Shown here piece after piece: positions 26,592 to 38,034 of a stretch of 64,000 nucleotides of DNA; position 1 is the first letter of the stretch; the number at the start of each line of letters is the position of its first letter. The notes beneath the pieces were generated by a model, which was given only the letters and a program-made list of their open reading frames with translations, did no database searches and had not been told where the DNA came from. The stretch is from contig CALXQU010000003.1 in the NCBI GenBank assembly GCA_944390725.1, positions 124,001-188,000 of the forward strand, written 5' to 3'. Source of the DNA: an uncultured Spirochaetaceae bacterium. GTDB lineage: Bacteria; Spirochaetota; Spirochaetia; Sphaerochaetales; Sphaerochaetaceae. Position numbers and translations under genes: made by a program.

Positions 26592-28112
26592 GTGCTTGAT
26601 CTGACGGAAGCGATCAATTCGATCATCTCGGTTAACCATATGGAAGAGGATGTGGTCCTCAACCTTGTCAAGGATATGCTGACAAGCGCCTATAAGCGCA
26701 AGTTCGGCACCGACGAGAATGTTTCTATCAAGTTCTTCCCTGATGAGACGGGGAAGATGCGCAAGGTGGAGGTGTATTCCGTTAAGGAAGTCGTCGAGGA
26801 GGAGAACTGGTATGATGCAGTCAAGCAGATCCCGCTCGATGATGCCAGGGAACTGGCCGAGGATGTCGATGTAGGCGATTACCTGGAGATCCCCATCGAC
26901 CCCTCCACATTCGAGTATTCCGCCGTGCAGTCGGCCAAGCAGCGCTCGCAGCAGGTCGTCAAGGAGTACAATACCGACAGGATCTACATGGAAGCCAAGG
27001 CCATGGAGGGCAAGCTCGTCTATGGCGTGATCAAGCGCAACCAGAAGCATAATGCATCCGACTACCTCGTCGACCTGAACCTCAAGGAGAAGGACGGCGG
27101 CATGGAGCAGGACGCCCTCTTCCCCCTCCGCGGGCAGAGCCCGAGGGAGACGTATACAGAGGGTACCAGGTATAAGTTCTTCGTCGAGAAGGTCGACAAG
27201 GGCGAGGATACCCAGCGCCGCGGCAGGGACGGCAGGATGCAGACGAGGAAGGGCGGCGTGAGGATCATCCTCACGAGGGCGTCCAAGGAGTTCGTCAAGG
27301 CCCTGATAGAGAACGAGGTCCCCGAGATATCCTCCGGCGATGTGGAGATCGTCTCCATCGCCCGCCAGGCCGGCATCAGGACGAAGATCGCGGTCGATAC
27401 GAAGAAGGCCGACCTCGATCCGGTCGGAGCCACGGTCGGCAAGTCCGGCTCGAGGATCCAGACGGTGATGGCAGAGTGCGAAGGGGAGAAGATCGATATC
27501 ATCAGGTACTCTTCGGATCCGCTTGCGTTCATCGCCAACTCCCTCATACCGGCACAGGTCAGGAGGGTGGTGACCATCGATCCCCATACCAAGCATGTCG
27601 TAGCCATCGTCGATGACAGCCAGCTCGGCATCGCCATCGGCCAGGGCGGCGTCAACGTCAAGCTCGCCAAGGCGCTGACTGACTGGAATATCGAGGTCAA
27701 GACGCAGGCCCAGTTCAATGAGATGGAGGAGACCCTGGAAATCTACAGGAACGTCGATGACCTCTTCAAGCCCGAGGCGGAGGAAGCTGCTCCCGAGGAG
27801 CATGCCCTCACCAACGAGGATATCGGCATCGACCCGGACGATACCCCGCTCACGGATATCGGCCTGCCTGAGAAGCTTGTCAGGAAGCTCCATGATGTGG
27901 ATATCTGGTCAATCCAGGAGTTCTTCGAGTATCCTGACCAGGAGCTTCTCGATATGGGAATCACCCAGGAGGAGATCGACCAGGTCAAGGATAGCGTTGT
28001 GATCACGGAAGAGGGTGATGAGGAAGAGTTCGAATGCCCGGTCTGCCATCAGATGCTCGCAGCGGGGACGGCTGTCTGCCCGAACTGCGGAGCTGAGTTC
28101 GAATTCGAGTGA
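26592..28112 (+). CDS. nusA: Transcription factor NusA with C-terminal zinc ribbon
   Basis: NusA modulates pausing, termination and antitermination. From the GTG at 26592 (GGGAGG 6 nt upstream) it is 506 residues: an N-terminal RNA-polymerase-binding domain, an S1 domain, KH1 (VGKSGSRIQTVMAEC), KH2 (GQGGVNVKLAKALTDW) and one helix-hairpin-helix-like region (IGLPEKLVRKLHDVDIWS). The last 30 residues form a CPVC-x10-CPNC zinc ribbon (Cys482, 485, 496, 499) followed by an acidic tail. I do not expect this ribbon in most NusA proteins. It sits in the standard rimP-nusA-infB order; infB begins 11 nt after its stop. Confidence 0.96.
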   Translation: MLDLTEAINSIISVNHMEEDVVLNLVKDMLTSAYKRKFGTDENVSIKFFPDETGKMRKVEVYSVKEVVEEENWYDAVKQIPLDDARELAEDVDVGDYLEIPIDPSTFEYSAVQSAKQRSQQVVKEYNTDRIYMEAKAMEGKLVYGVIKRNQKHNASDYLVDLNLKEKDGGMEQDALFPLRGQSPRETYTEGTRYKFFVEKVDKGEDTQRRGRDGRMQTRKGGVRIILTRASKEFVKALIENEVPEISSGDVEIVSIARQAGIRTKIAVDTKKADLDPVGATVGKSGSRIQTVMAECEGEKIDIIRYSSDPLAFIANSLIPAQVRRVVTIDPHTKHVVAIVDDSQLGIAIGQGGVNVKLAKALTDWNIEVKTQAQFNEMEETLEIYRNVDDLFKPEAEEAAPEEHALTNEDIGIDPDDTPLTDIGLPEKLVRKLHDVDIWSIQEFFEYPDQELLDMGITQEEIDQVKDSVVITEEGDEEEFECPVCHQMLAAGTAVCPNCGAEFEFE

Positions 28113-28123
28113 TAAAGGTGCAT

Positions 28124-30757
28124 ATGTCGGAAGAAAAGGATAAGAAGAACGAAGTCAAGCAGGTCAATGTCATCAAGAGGCCTGCCCAGCCGAAAGCCGC
28201 CGAGAAGGAGGCGAAGGGCTCTGTCGAGAAGAAGGTCATCGTCCTCAAGAAGAAGCCCGTGGTCGTCAAGGTCAAGGAGAAGGAAGAGGAGAAGCATGTC
28301 GAGCCCCTCGATACCAGGCCCGGCCATGAGGAGCTTGCCAGCAAGGACATCAAGGCCCCTGTGATCACGAGGCCGGCCAACCTCCCTCCGCTCAATCCGG
28401 AGAAGAAGCCTGCGGAGAGGAAGGAAGCCCCGAAGGAGAAGCTCAATGTCCTTACGGGCAAGAGCTATATGACCAATACGGCCGTGAACCACCAGAACAC
28501 GAGGATACAGTCGACGCTGCATAACGGGCCGGTCATCATCAAGAGCCAGAACCTGCCGCCTATCCCCGGGCAGAAGGGCGCGGAGGAGGCAGCTCCGTCG
28601 CGTCCGCGCGTAGCCGGCATAGTCGGAGGCAGGCCTGCCGGTGGAAGCAGGGCCCAGGGCAATATGGCCAGGGGACGCTTCCAGGGCCAGAGGCCGCACC
28701 AGGACGGGCAGAGGATGCCGCGTGCCGGGCAGAGCTATACGCCCAGCGGCGACGGGCGCCCGTCGTTCAGGAGGGATGGCGCTCACCAGCGTCCCGGCTT
28801 CGCGCCGCGCACCGGCGGAAGGCCGATGGCCCCGTCTGCCGGTCCCGAGCTGAACCAGAAGGGACCCGGGAAGAGGCCCCAGGGCACATCCAGGCGCAAG
28901 GACTATTCCGATAAGTACGCCAAGGATGAGGAGCTTGACTTCCAGTTCCAGAAGAAGAAGAGGGAAGAGCAGAAGCTCGCTGCCGTGCCCAAGTCCATCG
29001 ACATCATGGAGAACATCACCGTCGCTGACCTCGCCAAGAAGATGAACCTCAAGGCAAGCGACATCATCTCCAAGCTCTTCAAGATGGGCCTGATGGTCAC
29101 CATCAACCAGCAGATAGACCACGAGACCGCGGAGATCATCGCCAGCGAGTACGGCTGCTCCGTCCATCTCGTCTCGCTCTACGATGAGACCATCATCGCG
29201 CAGGACGAGGACAGGGAGGAGGATCTCGTGCCGCGTGCGCCGATCGTCACCATCATGGGCCATGTCGACCATGGCAAGACCAAGCTGCTCGATGCGATCA
29301 GGTCCTCCCATGTGGCTGAAGGCGAGTTCGGCGGCATCACGCAGCACATCGGCGCATACAAGGTCGCAGTGCCTGGCAAGGGCGATATCGTATTCCTCGA
29401 TACCCCGGGCCATGCCGCGTTCTCGATGATGAGGGCAAGGGGCGCGCAGGTCACCGATATCGTCGTGCTCGTCGTGGCCGCCAACGATGGCGTCATGCCG
29501 CAGACGAAGGAGGCCATCGACCATGCGAAGGCCGCCAAGGTGCCTATCATCGTCGCCATCAACAAGTGCGACCTTCCGGAAGCCAACCCGGACAGGGTCA
29601 TGCAGCAGCTCTCGGAGCTCGGCCTCGTGCCTGAGGAATGGGGCGGCCAGACGCTCTACTGCAGGATCTCGGCGCTGAAGAAGGAAGGCATCGACGACCT
29701 GCTCGACACCATCCTGCTGCAGGCGGAGATGCTTGAGCTCAGGGCCAACCCGAACTGCCGCGCGGTCGGCAAGGTGCTTGAGTCCAGGATCGACCAGGGC
29801 AGGGGCATCGTCGCCACCGTCATCATCGAGAAGGGCACGCTCCGCCAGGGTGACTACTACGTGGCAGGCATCTACCCGGGCCGCGTGAGGGCCATGTTCG
29901 ATGACAAGGGCAAGAAGATCAAGGAAGCCTACCCATCGGATCCTGTGGAGATCATCGGCCTTTCGGATATCCCGTCAGCGGGCGATCCGTTCCAGGTGAC
30001 CGAGGATGAGAAGCAGGCCAGGATGGTCGGAGCCAAGAGGCAGGAGCTGGAGAGGATCGGCGAAGCCGGCGGCAGGAACAAGATCACGCTCGAGAATCTC
30101 AACGAGAAGATCAGGGAAGGCCAGGTCACCGACTTCAACGTCGTCATCAAGGGCGATGTGCAGGGCTCGGTCGAGGCGCTCCAGGGCGTGCTCGAGAAGC
30201 TCAGCACCGACGAGATCAAGCTCAATGTGCTCAGGGCCTCCGCGGGTGCAATCATCGAAAGCGATATCACGCTCGCATCGGCATCATCGGCCATCGTCAT
30301 CGGCTTCAACGTGCGTCCGACGCCTCGTGCGCAGGTCCTTGCCGAGCAGGAGAAGGTCGAGATCAAGAAGTACAACGTCATCTATGATGTCGTCGATGAT
30401 ATCAGGGCGGCGATGGAAGGCATGCTCTCGCCGGAGATCAAGGAAGTCGATATCGGCAAGGTCGAGGTCCGCGATACGTTCAAGGTCCCGAAGGTCGGCG
30501 TCATCGCCGGTGCCTATGTCCTCGAGGGCAAGGTCAGGCGCAACAGCCTTGTGCGCGTAATCAGGGATTCCATCCAGCTGAACAAGGATATGATCCGCAT
30601 CTCCTCGCTCAAGAGGTTCAAGGATGATGCCAAGGAAGTCAGCGAAGGCTTCGAATGCGGCATCGGGCTCGAGAACTGGCAGGACCTGCAGGTCGGCGAT
30701 ATCCTCGAGATAGTCGAGACCGAGGAAGTCAGGAGGAAGCTGGAAGTAAATGAGTGA
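28124..30757 (+). CDS. infB: Translation initiation factor IF-2
   Basis: IF-2 is the GTPase that brings initiator tRNA to the 30S subunit. From the ATG at 28124 (AAAGGTG upstream) it is 877 residues. An extended N-terminal region is first Lys/Glu-rich, then Gly/Arg/Pro-rich and probably disordered. It is followed by the IF2-N helical domain ([20 protein letters not shown]), the G domain with [18 protein letters not shown] and NKCDL, and domains II-IV. A GTG at 28109 overlapping the nusA stop would add five residues. rbfA starts 8 nt inside its 3' end. Confidence 0.97.
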   Translation: MSEEKDKKNEVKQVNVIKRPAQPKAAEKEAKGSVEKKVIVLKKKPVVVKVKEKEEEKHVEPLDTRPGHEELASKDIKAPVITRPANLPPLNPEKKPAERKEAPKEKLNVLTGKSYMTNTAVNHQNTRIQSTLHNGPVIIKSQNLPPIPGQKGAEEAAPSRPRVAGIVGGRPAGGSRAQGNMARGRFQGQRPHQDGQRMPRAGQSYTPSGDGRPSFRRDGAHQRPGFAPRTGGRPMAPSAGPELNQKGPGKRPQGTSRRKDYSDKYAKDEELDFQFQKKKREEQKLAAVPKSIDIMENITVADLAKKMNLKASDIISKLFKMGLMVTINQQIDHETAEIIASEYGCSVHLVSLYDETIIAQDEDREEDLVPRAPIVTIMGHVDHGKTKLLDAIRSSHVAEGEFGGITQHIGAYKVAVPGKGDIVFLDTPGHAAFSMMRARGAQVTDIVVLVVAANDGVMPQTKEAIDHAKAAKVPIIVAINKCDLPEANPDRVMQQLSELGLVPEEWGGQTLYCRISALKKEGIDDLLDTILLQAEMLELRANPNCRAVGKVLESRIDQGRGIVATVIIEKGTLRQGDYYVAGIYPGRVRAMFDDKGKKIKEAYPSDPVEIIGLSDIPSAGDPFQVTEDEKQARMVGAKRQELERIGEAGGRNKITLENLNEKIREGQVTDFNVVIKGDVQGSVEALQGVLEKLSTDEIKLNVLRASAGAIIESDITLASASSAIVIGFNVRPTPRAQVLAEQEKVEIKKYNVIYDVVDDIRAAMEGMLSPEIKEVDIGKVEVRDTFKVPKVGVIAGAYVLEGKVRRNSLVRVIRDSIQLNKDMIRISSLKRFKDDAKEVSEGFECGIGLENWQDLQVGDILEIVETEEVRRKLEVNE

Positions 30758-31100
30758 GTTCTCGCAGTCCAGGCTTGAGTCGAAGCTGATGGAATCGATC
30801 TCATCGCTTATCGTCTCAGGTGCCATAAAGAATCCGCATCTCTCGGTGTTCACCTCCGTCACGAGGGTCGAGCTCTCGCCCGACAACACAGCGGCCAGGA
30901 TATATGTCTCCTCCATGCCGGAGGAGCGCATAGATGCCTCTGTGCGTGCCCTCAACAGCGCGAAGGGCTTCATCCAGCACCGCATCGCCGATGTGCTGAG
31001 GACGAAGAACACGCCCGTGCTCGAGTTCGTCCGCGATGACAGCTACAGGGAAGCCGAGCGCATCAACAGGCTGATAGACGAGGCGGTCGGCAATAGATGA
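30750..31100 (+). CDS. rbfA: Ribosome-binding factor A
   Basis: RbfA binds the 30S subunit during late maturation of 16S rRNA. The 116-residue protein is a single KH-like domain; the family features RVELSPDNTAARIYVS and the C-terminal TPVLEFVRDDSYREAERIN are clear. It overlaps infB by 8 nt and truB by 4 nt, the usual infB-rbfA-truB arrangement. Confidence 0.94.
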   Translation: MSEFSQSRLESKLMESISSLIVSGAIKNPHLSVFTSVTRVELSPDNTAARIYVSSMPEERIDASVRALNSAKGFIQHRIADVLRTKNTPVLEFVRDDSYREAERINRLIDEAVGNR

Positions 31101-31942
31101 ACAGCGTGCTCCTGATGGACAAGGAGCCGGGAATCACCTCCTTCGGCCTTGTCCAGCGCGAGAAGAGGAAGCTGGCAAAGGGCACGAAGATCGGCCATGC
31201 CGGCACGCTCGACAGGTTCGCTTCGGGCCTGATGGTCATACTGACGGGCAGCTGCACAAGGCTCTGCCCGGCTTTCACGTCATTCGGCAAGGAGTATGTC
31301 GCCGAGATAGTCTTCGGCGAGGAGACAGACACGCTGGACCCGGAAGGGGAGGTCGTGCGCAGGGCGCCGGTCCCCACGCGGGAGGCGCTGGAAGCGGTCC
31401 TGCCGTCATTCATCGGCACCATCAGGCAGGTGCCTCCTGTCTACAGCGCCATCCATATCGATGGCGAGCGGGCCTACAGGTCGGCAAGGGAAGGCAGGGC
31501 AGTGGAGATGCCGGCAAGGGAAGTCACCATCTCATCCCTTGAGCTGCTCTCGTTCGCCGATGGCAAGGCCCTTGTGAGGGCAGCCGTATCAAAGGGCACG
31601 TACATCCGCTCCATTGCCCGCGATATCGCGGCGGCATGCGGATCTGCCGGGCGCCTTGAGAACCTCAGGCGGACCGCGGTAGGCCCCTGGGGCCTTGCGG
31701 ACATCGGCCTCGGCACCTATGGCCTCCTGGAGAAGACGGGGCTCTTCTCCGTATCGGAGCTTCCAGGCGCTGCCAGGAAGAAGGCTGAGAACGGCTTCAT
31801 CGGAGCCGCATCCGTCCTGTCTGATACGGATCCGGAACGCCCCTTCTGCTTCGTGCGCATCGGCGGGACGCTCTTCGGCATAGGGGAGAAGGACGGGGAG
31901 CGCATAAGGCTCCTTGCGAGGCTCGGCGATGAGGATATGTGA
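31097..31942 (+). CDS. truB: tRNA pseudouridine-55 synthase
   Basis: TruB makes pseudouridine 55 in the T-loop of tRNAs. The 281-residue protein shows KEPGITSFGLVQ and the catalytic segment GHAGTLDRFASGLMVI with the nucleophilic Asp. PPVYSAIHIDGERAY and GTYIRSIARDI also match the family. The C-terminal part is shorter than in E. coli TruB. It overlaps rbfA by 4 nt and the ribF-like gene by 14 nt. Confidence 0.95.
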   Translation: MNSVLLMDKEPGITSFGLVQREKRKLAKGTKIGHAGTLDRFASGLMVILTGSCTRLCPAFTSFGKEYVAEIVFGEETDTLDPEGEVVRRAPVPTREALEAVLPSFIGTIRQVPPVYSAIHIDGERAYRSAREGRAVEMPAREVTISSLELLSFADGKALVRAAVSKGTYIRSIARDIAAACGSAGRLENLRRTAVGPWGLADIGLGTYGLLEKTGLFSVSELPGAARKKAENGFIGAASVLSDTDPERPFCFVRIGGTLFGIGEKDGERIRLLARLGDEDM

Positions 31943-32765
31943 TTTCGGCAGCCTCCTGGAGAGCGGCGAGCTCAGGGGCGAGAGGATGGCCGTCACCATC
32001 GGCGTCTTCGACGGCGTCCACAAAGGGCATCAGAGGATATTCTCGACGCTGAAGGAGAAGGGCGCTGAGGCCGGCTGCCAGACGATGGCGATATCGTTCT
32101 CGGTCAATCCCAAGCCACGTTCGGGAGGCAATCTCGACACGCCGAGGCTGCGTGCCGGATACATCGGCTCGTTCGGGATAGATTTCCTGGCCGTGATTGA
32201 CTTTTCCGCTGAATTCAGTAAGACTACAGCTTGTGGGTTCGCGAAGCTCCTCACGGAGATATGCATCCCATGCATAGCAGTCGTCGGCGCGGATTTCCGC
32301 TTCGGCAATCCATCCGGCTCCGCATCGGCGGGGGACCTTGCCCGCCTGCTTGCCGCAAACGGCGTCAGCTGCGATGCCACCATAGTTGATTCTGTCCTGG
32401 ATGACGAGGGGATGAAGATATCCTCCACGCACCTCAGGCAGCTGATAGAGAAAGGGGACCTCGGGTGTTTCCTGAGGCTCTCCGGTCAATTCTACAGGGT
32501 GGACCTTGTGCCTTTACCCTACAGGCCATGCTCTGGAGGATTGGTTTTCAGCAGGGAACCTATTCATCAGCTCCTTCCGCCACAGGGGGCTTATGATGCC
32601 AGGCTCCTCCTATCCGACGGGAGATGCATAGGATGCATCGCGGGGATCGATGAAGAGTTTCTGTCTCTTTCCCTGCCATCCTCGCTCTCTGCAATCGGCG
32701 GGAAGGGGGAGGATGGGAACGGCTCGCTGCAGCTAGATTCATTATTTCTGGAGAAGAAGAGATGA
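31929..32765 (+). CDS. ribF: RibF-like FAD synthetase lacking a recognisable riboflavin kinase domain
   Basis: The 278-residue protein has the N-terminal FMN adenylyltransferase fold: [14 protein letters not shown] with HKGH at 31-34, [15 protein letters not shown] (120-126) and the [14 protein letters not shown] motif (164-177). In bifunctional RibF a riboflavin kinase domain with a PTAN-type motif would follow, but residues about 183-278 show none; this part is Leu/Pro/Gly-rich and unrelated by eye. The enzyme may only adenylylate FMN, or may have changed substrate. Its position between truB and rpsO is the standard RibF locus. The start overlaps truB by 14 nt. Confidence 0.85.
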   Translation: MRICDFGSLLESGELRGERMAVTIGVFDGVHKGHQRIFSTLKEKGAEAGCQTMAISFSVNPKPRSGGNLDTPRLRAGYIGSFGIDFLAVIDFSAEFSKTTACGFAKLLTEICIPCIAVVGADFRFGNPSGSASAGDLARLLAANGVSCDATIVDSVLDDEGMKISSTHLRQLIEKGDLGCFLRLSGQFYRVDLVPLPYRPCSGGLVFSREPIHQLLPPQGAYDARLLLSDGRCIGCIAGIDEEFLSLSLPSSLSAIGGKGEDGNGSLQLDSLFLEKKR

Positions 32766-33028
32766 TTACGAAGGAAGTAAAGCACGATCTCGTGGTAAAG
32801 TTTGGCAACGACGCCAGGAACACAGGCGATGCGAAGGTGCAGGTAGCGCTCCTGACCGCGCGCATCAATGACCTGCAGGGCCATTTCAAGGCTAATCCGA
32901 AGGACCATGCGTCCAGAAGGGGACTGCTGAAGATGGTCGGACAGCGCCGCCGCCTCCTGAAGTACATCAAGAACAGGAACATCGACGAGTACAGGACGCT
33001 CATCGCCGAGCTCGGCCTGAGGAAGTAA
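32762..33028 (+). CDS. rpsO: 30S ribosomal protein S15
   Basis: The 88-residue protein matches S15 throughout: [48 protein letters not shown]15 binds 16S rRNA early and helps organise the platform. It overlaps the ribF stop by 4 nt and is followed by an intrinsic-terminator-like hairpin and then pnp, the common rpsO-pnp pair. Confidence 0.97.
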   Translation: MITKEVKHDLVVKFGNDARNTGDAKVQVALLTARINDLQGHFKANPKDHASRRGLLKMVGQRRRLLKYIKNRNIDEYRTLIAELGLRK

Positions 33029-33037
33029 CGATTGAGG

Positions 33038-33061
33038 AAAGCCAGCTAGCCTGGCTTTTCT
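33038..33061 (+). terminator. Terminator/attenuator hairpin between rpsO and pnp
   Basis: AAAGCCAG and CTGGCTTTT form an 8-bp stem with a CTAGC loop (33038-33058), with the stem's T-run followed by CTG. Because pnp follows in the same direction, it probably works as a partial terminator or an mRNA-processing site. Confidence 0.65.
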
Positions 33062-33109
33062 GTTTGCAGGAACAATACAAAGAACAATAAAAGAACAAGA
33101 AGGAAATCT

Positions 33110-35226
<2,117 letters not shown>

Positions 35227-35230
<4 letters not shown>

Positions 35231-35664
35231 GCGTCCCCGTAAGGATAAGGCTGACAGAGGATGCCGCCATGCCCGTATACGGGACGGCGGATGCAGCAGG
35301 TGCCGATATCTCATCGGCATCTTCTGCTGACATCACCATCCAGCCCGGGGAATCCGCTGCGATACCGACCGGGATCTATGCGGAGATCCCGCAGGGATAT
35401 GAGCTGCAGGTCAGGCCACGCTCTGGCCTGGCGCTCAGGCATGCGGTCACGGTCCTGAATACCCCCGGCACAATCGATGCCGACTACAGGGGGGAAATCA
35501 GGGTGATACTCATAAACCACGGCAGGTCGCCATTCACCGTGCACAAGGGCGACAGGATCGCGCAGGTCGTGCTCGCGCCTGCGCTGAGGGCTGATTTCAC
35601 TGCAGCCGATAGCCTTTCCCAGACGGAAAGGGGGGCAGGGGGATTCGGCTCTACCGGAGTATGA
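35227..35664 (+). CDS. dut: Deoxyuridine 5'-triphosphate nucleotidohydrolase
   Basis: Trimeric dUTPase removes dUTP and supplies dUMP. The 145-residue protein contains all five family motifs: [39 protein letters not shown] and the C-terminal [10 protein letters not shown] arm. It overlaps pnp by 4 nt, and lptF starts 1 nt after its stop. Confidence 0.96.
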
Positions 35665-35665
35665 A

Positions 35666-36952
35666 TTGGCCAGGAACCGGAGTTCATACACGCTTCTCTA
35701 CCGCTATATCAGCAAGGAGTTCGCACAGAATTTCGCTGTGTCGTTCTCCTTCTTCTTCTGCATATTCTTCATCAACTCGATACTGCTGCTCGTGCAGAGG
35801 ATACTGCTGAGGAACATAGATATCGGCACGATGCTGGAGATAGTATCCCTCTCGATGCCGCAGTTCCTCATCTACACCTTCCCCTTCGCATCCCTCTCGG
35901 CCTCGTCGATGGTGCTGGGGGACCTGGGCTCGACCAACGAGCTCCTTGCCATGAGGTCATCGGGCATCCCCTCATCGAAGGTATACCAGCCCCTGATCAT
36001 CATCTCGCTGCTGCTCTCGCTCGTGACGTTCTTCTTCGCCGACGCGGTGCTGCCATGGTCATCGGTCAAGTACCAGGAGAAGCTCAGCGAGATAATGCGC
36101 GACATGCCGACCTTCGAGATACAGCCGAACTCCGTCAACACCATCGGCAGCATCGTGCTCTCGAACGGGGAGAGCGCAGGCAACCAGATCGATGACATAC
36201 TGCTCCTCTCCAACGACCCGTCGATACACCAGAACAGGATCGTCACATCACCTAGGGGGACGCTGACCCTCGTCGATGATGACAGCTATATATACTCGCT
36301 TGAGCTCGAGGCTCCCGAGATGCTCATAACCGACCCATCGGACAGGGAGATGTACGGATTCACCCATGCCGACAAGGCCATCTTCTACCTCGACTTCTCC
36401 TCGCAGATCCCCGCGCTGACTTCCAATGCGCCGATGAATCTCTCCTCCAGGGACCTCATCAGCGGCATCATGGAAAGGGCGGAGAGGACCAGGGAGGATG
36501 AGGTCTACTGGAACGAGAGCAGGGAAGGGGCCATGCTCGACTTCGCCAGGGCGCTCAAGGACGGGGAGAGGGGACGGCTTTCCGCTGCTGATACGGCAGC
36601 CGCAGCCTCCGATGCCCTCAGCCGCTACCAGCTCTACGGCGACAGGAAGCCGGTCAATTTCTTCAGCCAGTACTACAAGGCGGAGCTTGCCAAGAAGTTC
36701 GTGCTCTCCGCCGCCTGCTTCTGCCTTACGCTGGTGACGCTCCCGCTCTCGATGGTCAGGGTCAAGCACGGCAAGCTGACGGGATTCGCCATCTCGCTGC
36801 TGATCGCCGTCGCCTACTGGTACATGCTCTTCGGCGTGCAGCTGCAGATATTCTCCATCTCCACCGATCCCTATCTGCTGATAGCTCTGCCGGATATCAT
36901 CATAGCGGCAATCGCAGTCATGCTCATAATGAGGTACAGGAAGGCAAGATGA
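35666..36952 (+). CDS. lptF: LPS-export-type permease, YjgP/YjgQ family (LptF-like)
   Basis: The 428-residue protein has the family plan: an N-terminal YRYISKEFAQNFAVSF segment, three early membrane helices (about 24-45, 58-82, 104-125), a large periplasmic beta domain, and three helices at the C-terminus (about 340-425). The motif LGDLGSTNELLAMRSSGIP is diagnostic. The TTG start has GGAG 6 nt upstream. It pairs with lptG, forming the permease dimer that extracts lipids for transport to the outer membrane. Whether the cargo is LPS in this organism is unknown; many spirochaetes lack LPS. Confidence 0.9.
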   Translation: MARNRSSYTLLYRYISKEFAQNFAVSFSFFFCIFFINSILLLVQRILLRNIDIGTMLEIVSLSMPQFLIYTFPFASLSASSMVLGDLGSTNELLAMRSSGIPSSKVYQPLIIISLLLSLVTFFFADAVLPWSSVKYQEKLSEIMRDMPTFEIQPNSVNTIGSIVLSNGESAGNQIDDILLLSNDPSIHQNRIVTSPRGTLTLVDDDSYIYSLELEAPEMLITDPSDREMYGFTHADKAIFYLDFSSQIPALTSNAPMNLSSRDLISGIMERAERTREDEVYWNESREGAMLDFARALKDGERGRLSAADTAAAASDALSRYQLYGDRKPVNFFSQYYKAELAKKFVLSAACFCLTLVTLPLSMVRVKHGKLTGFAISLLIAVAYWYMLFGVQLQIFSISTDPYLLIALPDIIIAAIAVMLIMRYRKAR

Positions 36953-38034
36953 GGATACTTACGCGCTATATCATCTCATCGATACTGAAGATCGCCGTGA
37001 TGGCGATACTGATGTTCGCGCTCATACTGGCCGCGGTCGAGCTATTCTCGCGGATGGATGCCATCATGAACGGCTCCATACCGGTGCTGAGCATCATATA
37101 CTACCTGCTGCTCTCGATACCGCAGTACCTGCTGATGGTCGCCTCGATCTCCTTCCTCTTCGCGGTGACGTACTTCCTCTCGTCGCTTACTGCCAACAAT
37201 GAGCTGATACCCATCCTCAATGCCGGCATCAGCCCCATGAGGCTGAAAATGCCGATACTGGCGCTGGCGGTCGTCCTCACGCTCCTTGGCTCGCTCTTCC
37301 AGGAGCATGCCATCATACGCATAAACGCGACGAGGGACAGGGTGGAGTCCGAGCTTTTCGGCTCCTCGTCGACCAGGGACTCCAGGAACCTCGTGCTCGA
37401 GGACAGCGATGGCTACATGATCTACACGCAGCGCTTCCAGGAAGCGACGGAGACCGTCTTCTCGCCGACGCTCCTCAGGCATGGCGGGGATGGCCGCATC
37501 CTGATGCGCGTGGACGCAGCCTCCGCCTACTGGGACGATGAGGCAGGCTGCTGGGTCTTCACCGATGCTTCGGTGTATGAGGTTGAGGACGGGGCCTGGG
37601 TGAGGACCAGGCAGGAGAGGGAGTTCTCGGACCCTCTCTTCGATATCGAGCCGCGTCTCTTCAGGAGCCAGAACACCTCGGTCGATACGATGGACAGGGC
37701 CACTGCGGAGGAGTACCTCGCAGGGCTTGAGGATACGAACAGGAATACATGGCAGGAAAGGGCGACGGAGTACTACAGGAGGATATACAGCCCGCTGGCG
37801 ATCTTCGTGCTGATGTTCATATCGGCAGCGATGAACTACCGCTTCAAGAAGAACGTGCTCCTCTTCTCCGTCATCCAGTCCCTTGCCATCGCAGTCATCT
37901 ACTACGTTGCCGACATGGTATTCTCCATCATGGGCAACCAGGGAGTCGTGGCCCCGATGGGCGCGGTGGTCTGGCCTATAGCCATGACGCTGCTCCTCTC
38001 GCTCGCGATCTCCCTCCTAGGAAGGAAGATATGA
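36949..38034 (+). CDS. lptG: LPS-export-type permease, YjgP/YjgQ family (LptG-like)
   Basis: This second permease of the pair has 361 residues, with ILTRYIISSILKIAVMAIL at the N-terminus, membrane helices at both ends and a periplasmic domain in between. TANNELIPILNAGISPMRL corresponds to the family cytoplasmic-loop motif. It overlaps lptF and tgt by 4 nt each (ATGA). Adjacent LptF and LptG genes with no LptBC in the window imply that the ATPase and the rest of the bridge are encoded elsewhere. Confidence 0.88.
   Translation: MRILTRYIISSILKIAVMAILMFALILAAVELFSRMDAIMNGSIPVLSIIYYLLLSIPQYLLMVASISFLFAVTYFLSSLTANNELIPILNAGISPMRLKMPILALAVVLTLLGSLFQEHAIIRINATRDRVESELFGSSSTRDSRNLVLEDSDGYMIYTQRFQEATETVFSPTLLRHGGDGRILMRVDAASAYWDDEAGCWVFTDASVYEVEDGAWVRTRQEREFSDPLFDIEPRLFRSQNTSVDTMDRATAEEYLAGLEDTNRNTWQERATEYYRRIYSPLAIFVLMFISAAMNYRFKKNVLLFSVIQSLAIAVIYYVADMVFSIMGNQGVVAPMGAVVWPIAMTLLLSLAISLLGRKI

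Noticed and set aside
37749..38030. Frame fused upstream of tgt
   Set aside because: It lies within lptG in another frame. The tgt family N-terminus starts at 38031.
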